A DNA stretch of 64,000 bases from Herbinix hemicellulosilytica (GCF_002904165.1 NZ_CVTD020000026.1:62001-126000); one strand, 5' to 3'; positions 17,359-27,512 are shown, numbered from the stretch's first letter. A program made the numbers and translations. Notes: a model not told the origin generated them from the letters alone.

Positions 17359-17420
17359 CGGAGCAATCACCCCCTTTATATTTTAAAAACTCATATATCT
17401 AAAAAATTTATAGTAAATAA

Positions 17421-17453
17421 AAACACCCTGCACTTTTTTGGTGCAAGGTGTTT
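17421..17453 (-). terminator. attenuator terminator of the thrS leader
   Basis: Minus strand AACACCTTGCAC and GTGCAGGGTGTT pair around a C+A6 loop and are followed by TTTATTT. Its left arm (CCTTGCACC on the RNA) can instead pair with GGTTGCAAGG just upstream, giving the antiterminator. Confidence 0.85.
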
Positions 17454-17461
17454 ATCTATCT

Positions 17462-17554
17462 CCTTGCAACCACACGACCTTAAGGGCTGGCCTTTGTCGT
17501 TGGTTGCATTAACAACTAACTTCAAAGGCAGCCCTAGCCGGTAGTGGTGGTTGC
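17462..17554 (-). promoter_or_regulatory. threonine attenuator: competing RNA arms
   Basis: Reading the minus strand: arm 1, GCAACCAC, overlaps the Thr codons (17554-17547); arm 2, GTGGTTGCAAGG, is at 17473-17462; arm 3 is the CCTTGCACC of the terminator. Arm 1 with arm 2 leaves arm 3 free to form the terminator. A ribosome stalled on Thr codons covers arm 1, so arm 2 pairs with arm 3 and the terminator is lost. A supporting stem, AGGGCTG-CCTTTG with CAAAGG-CAGCCCT (17535-17523 with 17496-17482), brings arms 1 and 2 together. This is ribosome-mediated attenuation, not a T-box. Confidence 0.8.
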
Positions 17555-17593
17555 AAATATGGATATTAATACGGTATAAAGTTTCTTAGCCAT
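17534..17593 (-). CDS. threonine leader peptide
   Basis: The peptide is MAKKLYTVLISIFATTTTG: 19 residues with four consecutive Thr codons (ACC ACC ACT ACC, 17551-17540) just before the end. GGAGGT lies 6 bases before the ATG at 17593. An ATG two codons earlier abuts the ribosome site and is less likely. It acts as the threonyl-tRNA sensor for the downstream synthetase. Confidence 0.85.
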   Translation of the reverse strand: MAKKLYTVLISIFATTTTG

Positions 17594-17616
17594 AACCATA
17601 CCTCCAAGTTTCATAT

Positions 17617-17645
17617 ATAATACCAGATACCATTCATAATTTCAA
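17617..17645 (-). promoter_or_regulatory. promoter of the thrS leader
   Basis: Minus strand TTGAAA (17645-17640), 17 bases, TATTAT (17622-17617). Transcription would start about 10 bases before the leader's ribosome site. Confidence 0.75.
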
Positions 17646-17833
17646 TACCCGAAAAAGAATTTTTAAGCAAAACTTTCCAATATTATGCTTAATTTACGAA
17701 ACACGTACTCTGCCGGCAAAATATATCCGCAAGTGTTCTTTCAAAACCAACCTAAGGTTTGAAATGAGAATTAATATGCAATATATTGTAGATGAAATCC
17801 TGTCGAATAAAAAGCCTGCATTAAGATTCCTTA

Positions 17834-18400
17834 TTATACCTGCTCTCTAATAAGCATCGGCGGAACCCTATTAAGGATATCTCCGGTTGCTTTGTCATCC
17901 AAAATCCATGTTTCGATTTCATGTTTATAAATCACAAGAGGCATTCTGTTATGCACATCCTTCATGGATTCGTTAGCCTGTGTCGTAAGAATTACAAACC
18001 GCATCTCATCCTGATAATACGAAAAAATCCCGGCCATATAGAGGGTATTGGTTCCTTCCAGCTTAAACAAAAACTTTCTTTTTTCGCTGTCCCATTCATA
18101 AAAGCCCGTGGAAGGTATGACACACCTGCGGTTAATAACACTGTCCCTAAATGTTTTCTTTTCAAAAACGGTCTCGGAGCGGGCATTAATAATTACACCC
18201 TTTTTATCAAATTTGGGAAAACCCCAGATACTTAAAACCGGTGATGCCTGATTTTCCTCCTCTATAAGGACAGGAACCTGATGGGTGGGAAATATTTCGC
18301 CTGTATTAAATATCTTTCCCCTAACCTTTGCATTCAGTTTATCAAGCAATTCCCTGATTTCTTCACTTTGCTCCACAGTAAAATTGTACCTTCCGCACAT
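17834..18400 (-). CDS. yedK: SRAP family protein (YedK/HMCES), abasic-site DNA crosslinker
   Basis: 188 residues, slightly shorter than the usual about 220. The start MCGRYNF exposes the catalytic Cys2 after removal of Met. NARSETVFEKKTF, FYEWD (catalytic Glu) and HNRMPLVI (catalytic His) are the conserved SRAP sites. The protein forms a thiazolidine crosslink with abasic sites in single-stranded DNA, protecting them during replication. It lies near dinB but with thrS between, and no LexA box is seen before it. The C-terminus ends soon after the last conserved strand, so the tail is trimmed. Confidence 0.9.
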   Translation of the reverse strand: MCGRYNFTVEQSEEIRELLDKLNAKVRGKIFNTGEIFPTHQVPVLIEEENQASPVLSIWGFPKFDKKGVIINARSETVFEKKTFRDSVINRRCVIPSTGFYEWDSEKRKFLFKLEGTNTLYMAGIFSYYQDEMRFVILTTQANESMKDVHNRMPLVIYKHEIETWILDDKATGDILNRVPPMLIREQV

Positions 18401-18624
18401 ACCAATACCCTGCCTTCCGTTTTTTATTTTTCTTAAACTAATCCGAACAAATTACTTTATTTATTATCAGCCGTTTTTTTTATCTTTATAAGCCCGTCGA
18501 ATATTCTTTTCTTCTTTTGCTTCATATTGATATCAGATTTTAACAATTATAATATCTGCTTTTATGTTCTATAAGTTTAATTATAAGAAATTTTAAATCC
18601 AATGAAAAGCAGGAAAAAAACCGT

Positions 18625-18652
18625 TTGACTTTTTTTCTTTTTTGATTATGAT
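18625..18652 (+). promoter_or_regulatory. promoter of the DUF1846 gene
   Basis: TTGACT (18625-18630), 16 bases, TATGAT (18647-18652). Nothing else was seen in 18401-18767. Confidence 0.5.
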
Positions 18653-18767
18653 AGAGTATAGTGTGTAAATAAGCTTGTATTATATACTAATGCAGATTAT
18701 TAAAAATTCTTATGAAAAACTTCAAATATACCGATATCTTATATAAAGTTATTAAAGGAGGTACTTC

Positions 18768-20270
18768 ATGAAAGCCGGATTTGATCCACAAAAATACATT
18801 GAAGAACAAACAAAATATATCTTGGAACGGGTAAATAACTTTGACAAATTGTATTTGGAATTCGGAGGCAAGCTAATAGGTGACAAACATGCCAAAAGAG
18901 TTTTACCCGGTTTCGATGAGGATGCAAAAATTAAAATCCTCCAAAAACTAAAGGATCAGGCAGAAATTATTATCTGCGTATACGCCGGCGATATTGAAAG
19001 AAATAAAGTTCGAGGAGATTATGGCATTACTTATGATATGGAAGTCCTCCGTTTATTGGATGATTTTCGAAGCTATGATCTTAAGGTAAACAGCGTTGTT
19101 ATTACCCGCTATAACAAGCAACCGGCAACCAATGTCTTTATAAACAAGCTTGAACGCCGCAACATAAAGGTATACAAGCATATGACAATTCCCGGCTATC
19201 CTGCCGATGTGGATACAATTGTCAGCGAGAACGGTTACGGTATCAATCCTTATATACCTACAACCAAGCCCATAGTTGTGGTTACCGCTCCCGGTCCTAA
19301 CAGCGGTAAGCTGGCAACCTGTTTAAATCAGCTTTACCATGAATACAAATTGGGCCGCGTGGCCGGATATGCCAAATTCGAAACATTCCCTGTCTGGAAT
19401 CTGCCTCTTAAACACCCTGTAAATATTGCATACGAAGCTGCTACAATAGATTTAAAGGATGTTAATATGATAGATAACTTCCATTTTGAAAAATATAATG
19501 AAGTTGCGGTAAATTATAACAGGGATCTGGAAATGTTTCCGGTGGTAAAAAGAATAATTGAAAGAATAACAGGCAAGTCCGTATACCATTCTCCGACTGA
19601 CATGGGGGTAAACAGAGTCGCCTGTGGCATAATAGATGATGAAGTGGTCTGTGAAGCTTCAAAGCAGGAAATAATACGCAGATATTTTGCCACCGCCTGT
19701 GATTTCAAAAAGGGATTGCTGGATGAGGATGCTCTTAACCGTATGAAGGTTATAATGGAAGAGTTAAAATTAAGGCAGGAAGACAGGCGATGTGTAATGC
19801 CAGCCAGAGATTATGCCGCAAAACTTAAAGAAACCTGCAATGATAACGAAACCGTATCCGTAATGGCCTTTGAAATGCACGACGGTAAAATAATAACAGG
19901 CCGCAGTTCCTCCACCATGGATTGTTCTGCTGCCGCCATTTTAAATGCTATTAAGTATCTGGCAGGAATAAGCGATGAAATATATCTGCTTTCACCGCTT
20001 ATCTTAAATACAATCCGCGATTTGAAGGAAAAAGATCTTAACAGCAAAATATCCCGCTTAAATGTCAACGAAATTTTAATAGCCCTTAGTATTTGTGCAG
20101 TTACCAATCCTACAGCACAGCTTGCATATGAGAAATTGTCTCTTCTTAAGGGTGTTCAGGGTCATTGCACTACCATACTTAACAAAAACGACGAGCAAAT
20201 TTTAAGAAAGCTCGGAATCGACATTACCTGCGATCCTTTCTATCCGTCCGAAAATTTATATTACGTTTAA
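18768..20270 (+). CDS. DUF1846 family protein (UPF0371)
   Basis: 500 residues, full length for the family. The start [21 protein letters not shown], the [16 protein letters not shown] stretch and [20 protein letters not shown] are typical. The last of these looks like a nucleotide or phosphate loop. Structures are known for the family, but the biochemical role is not settled to my knowledge. AAGGAGG lies before the ATG. It is a single-gene unit ending in a strong terminator. Confidence 0.92.
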   Translation: MKAGFDPQKYIEEQTKYILERVNNFDKLYLEFGGKLIGDKHAKRVLPGFDEDAKIKILQKLKDQAEIIICVYAGDIERNKVRGDYGITYDMEVLRLLDDFRSYDLKVNSVVITRYNKQPATNVFINKLERRNIKVYKHMTIPGYPADVDTIVSENGYGINPYIPTTKPIVVVTAPGPNSGKLATCLNQLYHEYKLGRVAGYAKFETFPVWNLPLKHPVNIAYEAATIDLKDVNMIDNFHFEKYNEVAVNYNRDLEMFPVVKRIIERITGKSVYHSPTDMGVNRVACGIIDDEVVCEASKQEIIRRYFATACDFKKGLLDEDALNRMKVIMEELKLRQEDRRCVMPARDYAAKLKETCNDNETVSVMAFEMHDGKIITGRSSSTMDCSAAAILNAIKYLAGISDEIYLLSPLILNTIRDLKEKDLNSKISRLNVNEILIALSICAVTNPTAQLAYEKLSLLKGVQGHCTTILNKNDEQILRKLGIDITCDPFYPSENLYYV

Positions 20271-20297
20271 AATAGGGCACAAATAATGAACATAATT

Positions 20298-20335
20298 AAG
20301 CCCTGTGGTCTTATCCCACAGGGCTTATAATATTT
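20298..20335. terminator. terminator between DUF1846 gene and parvulin gene
   Basis: AAGCCCTGTGG, a loop of 7, CCACAGGGCTT: a perfect 11-bp stem between convergent genes. Confidence 0.75.
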
Positions 20336-20429
20336 ATAGTCAAATATAAATAACTTGACTTATTGGTATCAATTTGCTTATGAATTACAAACCAATTTAA
20401 TCCCGTTAAAACCCTACCTCAACAGTAAA

Positions 20430-21845
20430 TCAATCCCCTAAGGAAATTGCATCCCAAACTTCACTGTTGATTACCACATCATAATCCGCAAACCACTGTT
20501 CATAAAGTTCGGCAAAAAGCTTGGTACGCCTGTCTTCTATAATTTTCTCTTTAACCTCGGTTGTAGCATCTTCGTTAAAATCGGTTACGCAGTATATAAT
20601 ATGCCATCCGTAATCTGTAGTGATAATGTCGCTTATTTCTCCGGTCTTTAAGTTAAATGCTGCCTGCTCAAACGTATCGCTGAATTCTTCAGGCCCCGTG
20701 CCTCTTCCGAAAGTATATTCAATAACTTCATCTTCTGAATTGGCTTCCGCAAGAGAATAAAAGTCTTCTCCGCTTCTTGCCCTTTCAAGCAGGGAAACTG
20801 CTTTTTGATAAGCCTTTTCTCTCTCCTCAAAAGATAGCGGTTTTCTGTTACCTTCATCATCAGGTTCGGTTCCGTATATCAATATATGCTGTACCGTAAT
20901 CTGTCTGGATTCATAATCGGATACATTGGTGTCCACATCTATGGTCAGGGTTTCAAAAACTTTTTCAGCCAATAGATTTTCGCTATATACCTGTTCCAAA
21001 AGTTCACGGCTTACCAGGTACCGGTCTATATCGGCATCAGAAAGTCCGGCAAAATGCTCGGCTGCATAAGAGACGGCATCAGCCATTTCCTCTTCCGTTA
21101 AAGCAATGCCCAGTTGTTCGGCTTTATCGCGGATTATTTTAATTTGGGTTATCTGCTTTATAACCTCATCTTTTATATGTTCACCGAAAGTCTTTCCGTC
21201 TCCAAAAATATCCACATTCCAGATATCTTTTCCGTACTCCGTTTCATACGTTTCCTGTGCCGATTTTAAGTAAACCATAACCTCATTGTAATATACCCTT
21301 ATGTCTCCTATCAGGGCAATCAGTTCTCCGGCAGTGGTATCTTCGGTTACCTGCTGCTTGTCGGGCTTAAAATAATAATAAGACATTCCGGTAACCTTAT
21401 GCGTATCAATATCATAGGAAATATATAATTCACTGTCAGTGTTTTTGTAAGTATAAGTAACCGAGTTTTTATCCGACTCCAGAGTTTTATTCGTTTCAAC
21501 CCCGTAAAACTCTTTAATCTTATTTTCCGCCTCGGTTTTGTCCATTCCTATTTCTACACCAAAAATTTTGTAGTTTTTACCCCCGTCAAGAACCATAATG
21601 GATGTAATGTCACCTTTCGGCGCAATAAGCTGTAAGGCCCCTTCCAGCTTATAAACGCCGTTACTTTCTTCTACCAGTTCGGTTTTTGTCTTTTTCTCAA
21701 AGGTGTTTACAGATTTACCTTTATAATTGGTCAGTTCATAGCTTGATTCGTCTATCCTGCAACCGTTTAAAAGAGGCAGAATAAAAAGAATCAGTAAAAT
21801 AATCTTTAATCTATTGCACATGTTATACATGTAATTTTTACTCAT
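20430..21845 (-). CDS. peptidyl-prolyl isomerase lipoprotein, parvulin type (PrsA-like)
   Basis: 471 residues. The signal peptide ends in the lipobox LLNGC at about residue 29. An N-terminal domain of about 130 residues has no clear match. A SurA/PrsA-like helical region (EVMVYLKSAQETYETEYGKDIW...) follows, then the parvulin PPIase core from VQHILIYG to GYGWHIIYC-type ends (here DYGWHIIYC). Such proteins help exported proteins fold on the outer face of the membrane. An alternative start at residue 9 would give a shorter signal. It follows mfd on the same strand after about 220 bases, the clustering with mfd and pth being common in Clostridia. Confidence 0.88.
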   Translation of the reverse strand: MSKNYMYNMCNRLKIILLILFILPLLNGCRIDESSYELTNYKGKSVNTFEKKTKTELVEESNGVYKLEGALQLIAPKGDITSIMVLDGGKNYKIFGVEIGMDKTEAENKIKEFYGVETNKTLESDKNSVTYTYKNTDSELYISYDIDTHKVTGMSYYYFKPDKQQVTEDTTAGELIALIGDIRVYYNEVMVYLKSAQETYETEYGKDIWNVDIFGDGKTFGEHIKDEVIKQITQIKIIRDKAEQLGIALTEEEMADAVSYAAEHFAGLSDADIDRYLVSRELLEQVYSENLLAEKVFETLTIDVDTNVSDYESRQITVQHILIYGTEPDDEGNRKPLSFEEREKAYQKAVSLLERARSGEDFYSLAEANSEDEVIEYTFGRGTGPEEFSDTFEQAAFNLKTGEISDIITTDYGWHIIYCVTDFNEDATTEVKEKIIEDRRTKLFAELYEQWFADYDVVINSEVWDAISLGD

Positions 21846-22069
21846 TTTATGTCCCTCTCATTCAGCTTAACTTTATAACGGTTAAGCTTATTTACTTACA
21901 TTTACGATATGTTCTTATCTTGTCCAGTTATATCAAAATAAACCTAAGCATTAGTATGAAATTGCACGCAGCCGCTAAATTAACCTTTAGCTTATACGCT
22001 TAACTTAAGCAAAATTTACCTGCTTTTATCTCTTGCTTAAATTCATTGTAGATAAGCCCATACCTATTG

Positions 22070-25000
22070 TCAAGATTGCGGAAGTAAAGTTTTAAAATCA
22101 TCAAGCAGTTTCTTAATGTTTTCAAATATCCAGTTGTTATCTGCTTTTCCTTTGGCAGGCTTAGGCAGCTGATAAGTAAAATACGGATTTCCCTGGGCAT
22201 AAAACTTAAGGCTGCTTCCATACTTCTTAATAAGTTCCGGTATTTTTGCCGCGTCCAGTTTCGCTTTCGGATACATCATCAGCTTAACTTCATTGCCTTT
22301 TTGCACCAGCCCCTGAACATATACGCTGTGGCAGTACGACTTAATCAGGGCGATATTAAGAAGATTATTAACCGCATTCGGCAAATCCCCGTAACGGTCA
22401 ACAAGTTCTTCCTGCATATCCATAAGTTCATCCTCTGTTTCAATAGCGGCAATTCTCTTATAAATATCAAGCTTTTGTATCTCATTCATAATATAAGTAG
22501 ACGGTATGAAAGCATCCATTTCCATGTCTACCGTTGTTTCAAAGAATTCTTCTTCCTCTTCGTCGCCCTTTAAAGATTTTATGGCTTCATTAAGCATCTT
22601 GCAGTACAGATCATACCCTACGGCATCCATATGGCCGCTTTGTTCAGGTCCAAGCAGGTTTCCTGCGCCACGAATTTCTAAGTCCCTCATGGCAATCTTA
22701 AAGCCGGATCCCAGTTCTGTAAATTCTTTTATGGCATGAAGCCTTTTTTCCGCCACTTCCTTAAGGACTTTATCCTTTTTATACATTAAAAATGCATATG
22801 CCGTACGGTTTGACCTTCCTACCCGGCCTCTTAGCTGATAAAGTTGTGACAGGCCAAGCCTATCAGCATCCTCAATTATTATGGTATTTACGTTTGATAT
22901 ATCAAGGCCTGTTTCTATAATTGTAGTCGAAACCAAAACATCGATTTCACCGGATATAAAATCAAACATAATCTTTTCCAAGGTCCGTTCACTCATCTGT
23001 CCGTGGGCAACGGCTACGTTTGCCTCAGGTACCAGTTTGGATACATTAGCCGCTATTTCATCAATCCCTTGTACCCTGTTATAGACATAGTATACCTGTC
23101 CGCCTCTGGCAAGTTCCCTGTTAATAGCCTCACGGATTATCTCGTCGTTATGTTCCAATACATAAGTCTGGACAGGCAAACGATCCACAGGCGGCTCATC
23201 CAGGATACTCATATCACGAATGCCTATAAGGCTCATATGCAAAGTCCTCGGAATAGGGGTTGCGGTAAGGGTAAGAACATCCACGTCTTTTTTAAGCTGC
23301 TTTATTTTTTCCTTATGGGCAACTCCGAATCGCTGCTCCTCGTCTATGATTAACAGTCCCAGATTCTTAAAACTTACGTCCGACGAAAGTACCCTGTGGG
23401 TACCTACAACAATATCTAAAGTTCCGTTTTTGAGCCTTTCAATAGTCTTTTTTTGCTCGGCAGGGGTCCTAAAGCGGGAAAGCAAACCTATACTTACCGG
23501 ATAATCCATCATTCTTTGGACCAGGGTATTATAATGCTGTTGCGCAAGTATAGTTGTAGGAACAAGGAAAACTACCTGTTTACTGTCTGCTACAGCTTTA
23601 AATGCGGCCCGGATAGCTATCTCGGTCTTACCGTAGCCCACATCACCGCAAATAAGCCTATCCATTATGCGGTCGCTTTCCATATCCCTTTTGGTTTCTT
23701 CAATGGCTTTAAGCTGGTCTTCTGTTTCCTCATAGGGAAAGGCTTCCTCAAATTCCTTTTGCCATACGGTATCGGGGCTGAACTTAAAGCCTTTTTTCTG
23801 CTGCCTGCTAGCATAAAGCTCCACCAGCTCTTTGGCGATTTCCCTTACAGCTCCTTTTACCCTGGCTTTGGTATGTTTCCACTCGGAAGAATTAAGCTTG
23901 TTAAGTTTAGGTTTCCGCCCTTCAGTACCGTTATATTTCTGAATCACGTCAAGGCCTGTTGCAGGTACATACAACACGCCTCCGTCACCATACTCTATTT
24001 TGATATAATCCTTGGTTACCTTGTCTACCTCTATCTTTTCAATTCCTCTGTAGATACCAAGACCGTGATTTTCATGGACAACATAATCTCCAGGAGTAAG
24101 GTCAGTAAAACTTTGAATTTTCTGACCGTCATATGAGTATTTTTTCTTCTTTTTCTTTTTCTCTGCCCCAAATATATCGCTTTCCGATATGATAACAAAT
24201 TTGATTAAAGGATACGAAAAACCTCTTTTCAGATTGCCGTAAGTTATCATAAGTTCCCCTTCCTGGAGAACCCTATCTAAATCTTCGCTGTAAAAAGGAT
24301 TAAGGTTAAAATCCCTGAGGTCTTCGCTCAGACGCTTAGCCCTGGTTCTTGACCCGGAAAGAAGTATCACCCTGTATTTGTTTTTCTTCCAATATTCCAG
24401 GTCTTTTACAAGAACGTCAAAATTCTTATGATAGGAAGAAAGAGACTGGACGGAAAAAACATATTTATTTTTTACATCTATATAGCTGTTTCGGGGCTCC
24501 ATGGTGCTTATAAGCAGGGTATTTTTCTTTGACAGAATATTTAAGACATCTTTATAGCCATATATTACATTCATCTGCCCCGGAAGAATGTAACCTTTTT
24601 CAATCCTTCCTATCATACCCTCACGAAACTCATTTTCAACAGCTTCTCCTTTTTCAATAAGCCTGCCCGGTTCATCCAAAAAGAAAATGCTGTCCGAGTT
24701 GTCAAAATACTCATAAAAACTCATGGTATTATCGTAAAAATAATTTATATAGCTTTCCAGGCTTACGGACCCCTGAAAGACCTGCAAATTCTCCTTAAAC
24801 TCGGCTATAATTCCACGAATCCTATTGGCTTCCTCGGTCTTATTCTGCTGGGTCAGGGTTTTTATATACTGCTTTTCTTCTTCTTCAATTTTCTTAAGGC
24901 CCAAAGCAAGCTGTTTTTCATCGGGGATAATTTCTGCGGCAGGATAAATAGTTAAACTCTCTACCTGCTCAATTGATCTTTGGCTGCTTACGTCAAAGGT

Positions 25001-25606
25001 ACGGATAGAATCTATTGTATCTCCCCACAGCTCTATACGGTACGGCACTTCTTCGGTAAGAGGAAAAATATCTATAATTCCTCCCCTTACGGCAAAATCT
25101 CCGGGCGCTTCAACCTGAGCCTGTCTTTCATATCCTAGCCTTATAAGGGTGGCCTCAAAATCCTTCAGTTTAATTTCAGTATCCATATCAACGGTTATTA
25201 TTCTTTCCTTGATATGCTGAAGGGGAAGAAGCCTATCCATACCGCCGTCCAGGCTCATTATAATTGTAGTATCCTGCTTTTCTATGATTCTTTTAAGTAT
25301 CTGAAGCCTTTCCCGGACTATGGCTCTTCCGTGGATATCGGCACTGTAAAAGATAATGTCCTTTGACGGATATATGAACACGTTTTTATCATATAAACGG
25401 TAATCTTCATATATTTCTTTGGCTTTCAGCTCATTGTAAGTAACTATAACTTTAAATTTAAAGCCTTCGCTAAGGCCGTAAATCAGATGGCATTTTTGTG
25501 AATCAATACAGCCGGTAATCATTACCGGCAATGTCCCCGTTATTATATTGTCCTTTATTTCATTAAATTCTTTTAATTCCTTCAAGGGTTCTGTAAAGGT
25601 CTTCAA
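22070..25606 (-). CDS. mfd: transcription-repair coupling factor
   Basis: 1,178 residues, full length. A UvrB-like N-terminal region holds the UvrA-binding surface. The RNA-polymerase-interacting domain follows (FTDLTPGDYVVHENHGLGIYRG). The helicase core has the Walker A GDVGYGKTEIA, DEEQRFG and the second RecA domain with VSTTIIETGLDI and QLRGRVGRS. The C-terminal domain (DGFI-like leucine-rich end) closes the protein. Mfd displaces polymerase stalled at lesions and recruits the nucleotide excision repair complex. A lysine run (KKKKKKK) lies before the polymerase-binding domain, as a linker. It forms an operon with pth upstream (137-base gap). Confidence 0.97.
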   Translation of the reverse strand: MKTFTEPLKELKEFNEIKDNIITGTLPVMITGCIDSQKCHLIYGLSEGFKFKVIVTYNELKAKEIYEDYRLYDKNVFIYPSKDIIFYSADIHGRAIVRERLQILKRIIEKQDTTIIMSLDGGMDRLLPLQHIKERIITVDMDTEIKLKDFEATLIRLGYERQAQVEAPGDFAVRGGIIDIFPLTEEVPYRIELWGDTIDSIRTFDVSSQRSIEQVESLTIYPAAEIIPDEKQLALGLKKIEEEEKQYIKTLTQQNKTEEANRIRGIIAEFKENLQVFQGSVSLESYINYFYDNTMSFYEYFDNSDSIFFLDEPGRLIEKGEAVENEFREGMIGRIEKGYILPGQMNVIYGYKDVLNILSKKNTLLISTMEPRNSYIDVKNKYVFSVQSLSSYHKNFDVLVKDLEYWKKNKYRVILLSGSRTRAKRLSEDLRDFNLNPFYSEDLDRVLQEGELMITYGNLKRGFSYPLIKFVIISESDIFGAEKKKKKKKYSYDGQKIQSFTDLTPGDYVVHENHGLGIYRGIEKIEVDKVTKDYIKIEYGDGGVLYVPATGLDVIQKYNGTEGRKPKLNKLNSSEWKHTKARVKGAVREIAKELVELYASRQQKKGFKFSPDTVWQKEFEEAFPYEETEDQLKAIEETKRDMESDRIMDRLICGDVGYGKTEIAIRAAFKAVADSKQVVFLVPTTILAQQHYNTLVQRMMDYPVSIGLLSRFRTPAEQKKTIERLKNGTLDIVVGTHRVLSSDVSFKNLGLLIIDEEQRFGVAHKEKIKQLKKDVDVLTLTATPIPRTLHMSLIGIRDMSILDEPPVDRLPVQTYVLEHNDEIIREAINRELARGGQVYYVYNRVQGIDEIAANVSKLVPEANVAVAHGQMSERTLEKIMFDFISGEIDVLVSTTIIETGLDISNVNTIIIEDADRLGLSQLYQLRGRVGRSNRTAYAFLMYKKDKVLKEVAEKRLHAIKEFTELGSGFKIAMRDLEIRGAGNLLGPEQSGHMDAVGYDLYCKMLNEAIKSLKGDEEEEEFFETTVDMEMDAFIPSTYIMNEIQKLDIYKRIAAIETEDELMDMQEELVDRYGDLPNAVNNLLNIALIKSYCHSVYVQGLVQKGNEVKLMMYPKAKLDAAKIPELIKKYGSSLKFYAQGNPYFTYQLPKPAKGKADNNWIFENIKKLLDDFKTLLPQS

Positions 25607-25743
25607 CCGGGATTCCTCCTGTTAGCCGTTATATGCTTATATTTTCCCTTGCTAGTATATCCTGAGTATTATGTTTATTCAAATAAGATAAATTTATAAA
25701 GCTGTAATATATGTCCCGACTTAAAAAATCTGTTGTATCGCAT

Positions 25744-26424
25744 TTAATTATTTTTTCGCAGAATCTTTTTAAAAAAGGATTCCTTTGCATCTTCCCGGGC
25801 TTTTCCGGATGGCCCGGAACCTGATTTTTCCTCTTTGCTATCCGGCTGCTCTAAAGCCGTCTTCTTTTTATTATATTTATTCATGGCAGCATCCATTCCG
25901 GAGGTTATAATCATCCGGCAGGCATCCGAAGCCTCCTTTAAAGCCTGTCTTATAGCTTCCTGTTCTTCTGCCTTAAATCTAGACAAAACATAATCGGCCA
26001 AATCCCAGTCCTGGGGTTTTGCACCTACCCCGATTCTTATTCTGGGAAATTCGTCGGTCCCCAGATGGCTTATAATGCTTTTTATACCGTTATGGCCTCC
26101 GGCACTGCCTTTCTTGCGAATCCTTAGCTGTCCCACATCCAGGCTGATATCGTCATAAATTATAATAATGTCATCGGTGGATACCTTATAATAATCCACC
26201 AGTTCCCGTACGCTTTCACCGCTTAGATTCATATAAGTAACAGGCTGGGCAAGAATTACTTTCTCCCCTTCGATATAGCCCATACCGCATTTAGCCTTAT
26301 GTTTCATCTGATTTAACGGAATTCTGTAATCATCCGATATCCGTGTAATGGCATCCCAGCCGATATTATGCCTTGTGGCCTGATATTTTTCCGTTGGGTT
26401 TCCTAGTCCTATTATTATACGCAT
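25744..26424 (-). CDS. pth: peptidyl-tRNA hydrolase with C-terminal tail
   Basis: 226 residues. The first about 190 are the Pth fold: GLGNPTEKYQATRHNIGWDAI contains the catalytic His20, and YDDISLDVGQLRIRKKGSAGGHNG carries the conserved Asp and Asn. It recycles tRNA from dropped-off peptidyl-tRNA. The last about 35 residues are a charged, low-complexity tail (SKEEKSGSGPSGKAREDAKES) ending in a basic patch, an extra compared with E. coli. It heads the pth-mfd unit. Confidence 0.95.
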   Translation of the reverse strand: MRIIIGLGNPTEKYQATRHNIGWDAITRISDDYRIPLNQMKHKAKCGMGYIEGEKVILAQPVTYMNLSGESVRELVDYYKVSTDDIIIIYDDISLDVGQLRIRKKGSAGGHNGIKSIISHLGTDEFPRIRIGVGAKPQDWDLADYVLSRFKAEEQEAIRQALKEASDACRMIITSGMDAAMNKYNKKKTALEQPDSKEEKSGSGPSGKAREDAKESFFKKILRKNN

Positions 26425-26458
26425 GTCCTACCTCTTCTTTACTAAAAAATTGCATGAC

Positions 26459-26495
26459 AATATATACTTAATGCGCCTGACATTAAGTATATATT
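26459..26495 (-). promoter_or_regulatory. perfect 15-bp inverted repeat before pth
   Basis: AATATATACTTAATG, a 7-base loop (CGCCTGA), CATTAAGTATATATT. It lies 35-71 bases before the pth start, in the 5' untranslated region or promoter, and has no T run. It may be an operator or an mRNA hairpin controlling pth-mfd. Confidence 0.5.
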
Positions 26496-26756
26496 ATAGT
26501 GTATGTATTTTTGTAATATATACCATAAACTTTCAGCTGTTATTATATTATAACCTTTCAAAAAAGATGTGGCAACTTAATAATTATCTATAAGCTGTTC
26601 ATCATAAAAATGACAGTCCCTTTTAAGATATTTACAAAGCAATTTGCAGGCTTTATAATGCCTCCGCTTCTATCTCGGATACCTTGTCGGCTCAGATTAT
26701 TATCCCGCCTAAATAATAAACCTTTGCACATATATATTTTATATATTATTCCACGC

Positions 26757-26785
26757 AAAAAAGGCAGCCTAAGCTGCCTTTTCTG
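26757..26785 (-). terminator. terminator of spoVG
   Basis: Minus strand AAAAGGCAGC, TTAG, GCTGCCTTTTTT. A compact classical terminator 25 bases after the gene. The stretch 26496-26756 holds nothing else. Confidence 0.85.
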
Positions 26786-26809
26786 TCTTTTTTGGACTAT
26801 TTTACTCTC

Positions 26810-27127
26810 CTACTCCTCTGTTACAGCCTCAGTTACAGCTTCCTTTTCTGCCTCTTTTTCTGATTCTGCCTCTAAAGCTGCTATCTCGTACTTTTCAAGG
26901 ATGATACTTTGGATCATCTCTCTGGTTTCCGAATTAATCGGATGAGCGATATCCCTGTATTCACCATCCCCGGCTTTCCGGCTGGGCATAGCGATGAATA
27001 ATCCCTTGTCGCCTTCAATTACTTTGATATCATGAACAACGAACTGATTATCAATAGTAATTGAGACAACAGCCTTCATCTTCCCCTCCTTACTAACCTT
27101 ACGTACGCGAACATCGGTAATTTCCAT
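26810..27127 (-). CDS. spoVG: septation / sporulation regulator SpoVG
   Basis: 105 residues. The core ([11 protein letters not shown], then [18 protein letters not shown], then [15 protein letters not shown]) is the SpoVG fold. Family knowledge: a small nucleic-acid-binding regulator linked to septation, sporulation, capsule and virulence genes. An Ala/Glu-rich tail of about 20 residues follows. The upstream region carries TATAAT-like -10 sequence in an AT-rich tract. The order spoVG, pth, mfd near prs resembles the neighbourhood in other Firmicutes, where it is close to the origin. Confidence 0.96.
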   Translation of the reverse strand: MEITDVRVRKVSKEGKMKAVVSITIDNQFVVHDIKVIEGDKGLFIAMPSRKAGDGEYRDIAHPINSETREMIQSIILEKYEIAALEAESEKEAEKEAVTEAVTEE

Positions 27128-27512
27128 GGTTTTGTCCCCCTTCTGTCATAATTTATCGTTAGTTATCAAGAAAAAGTATGTTAACAAAGTTAATATAACT
27201 TTTCCTGTTTCTACCTCCCTGCATAAACCCCAATACTAAGGTTCATAATTATTCAAACATCTATACTATAAGACTATTATACCATATATAAAAAAAATGT
27301 GAATATTTGTTGCAAAAAAATAGCAAAGGTTTGCAGTTTTTATGTCAATTTTCATAGTTTTTATGTTATTTTAGACCTCATTTACGCCATTTTATTTAAA
27401 AAATTTATTGTATACTTGCATTCTTGTTTACATTAAGAATATATTACTATATAGGCCCTTAAGATTATTTATGCAAAAAAAGCCTCTAAAAAGTAAAATC
27501 CTGCATTTTCTA

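Noticed and set aside
17260-17605. T-box riboswitch before thrS
   Set aside because: No GGTGG core or specifier loop; instead a leader peptide with consecutive Thr codons and competing hairpins explain the region.
23453-24136. 227-codon plus-strand frame inside mfd
   Set aside because: Shadow of the well-conserved Mfd reading on the other strand.
26610-26945. 111-codon plus-strand frame over the spoVG end
   Set aside because: Overlaps the spoVG terminator and coding end; no ribosome site.
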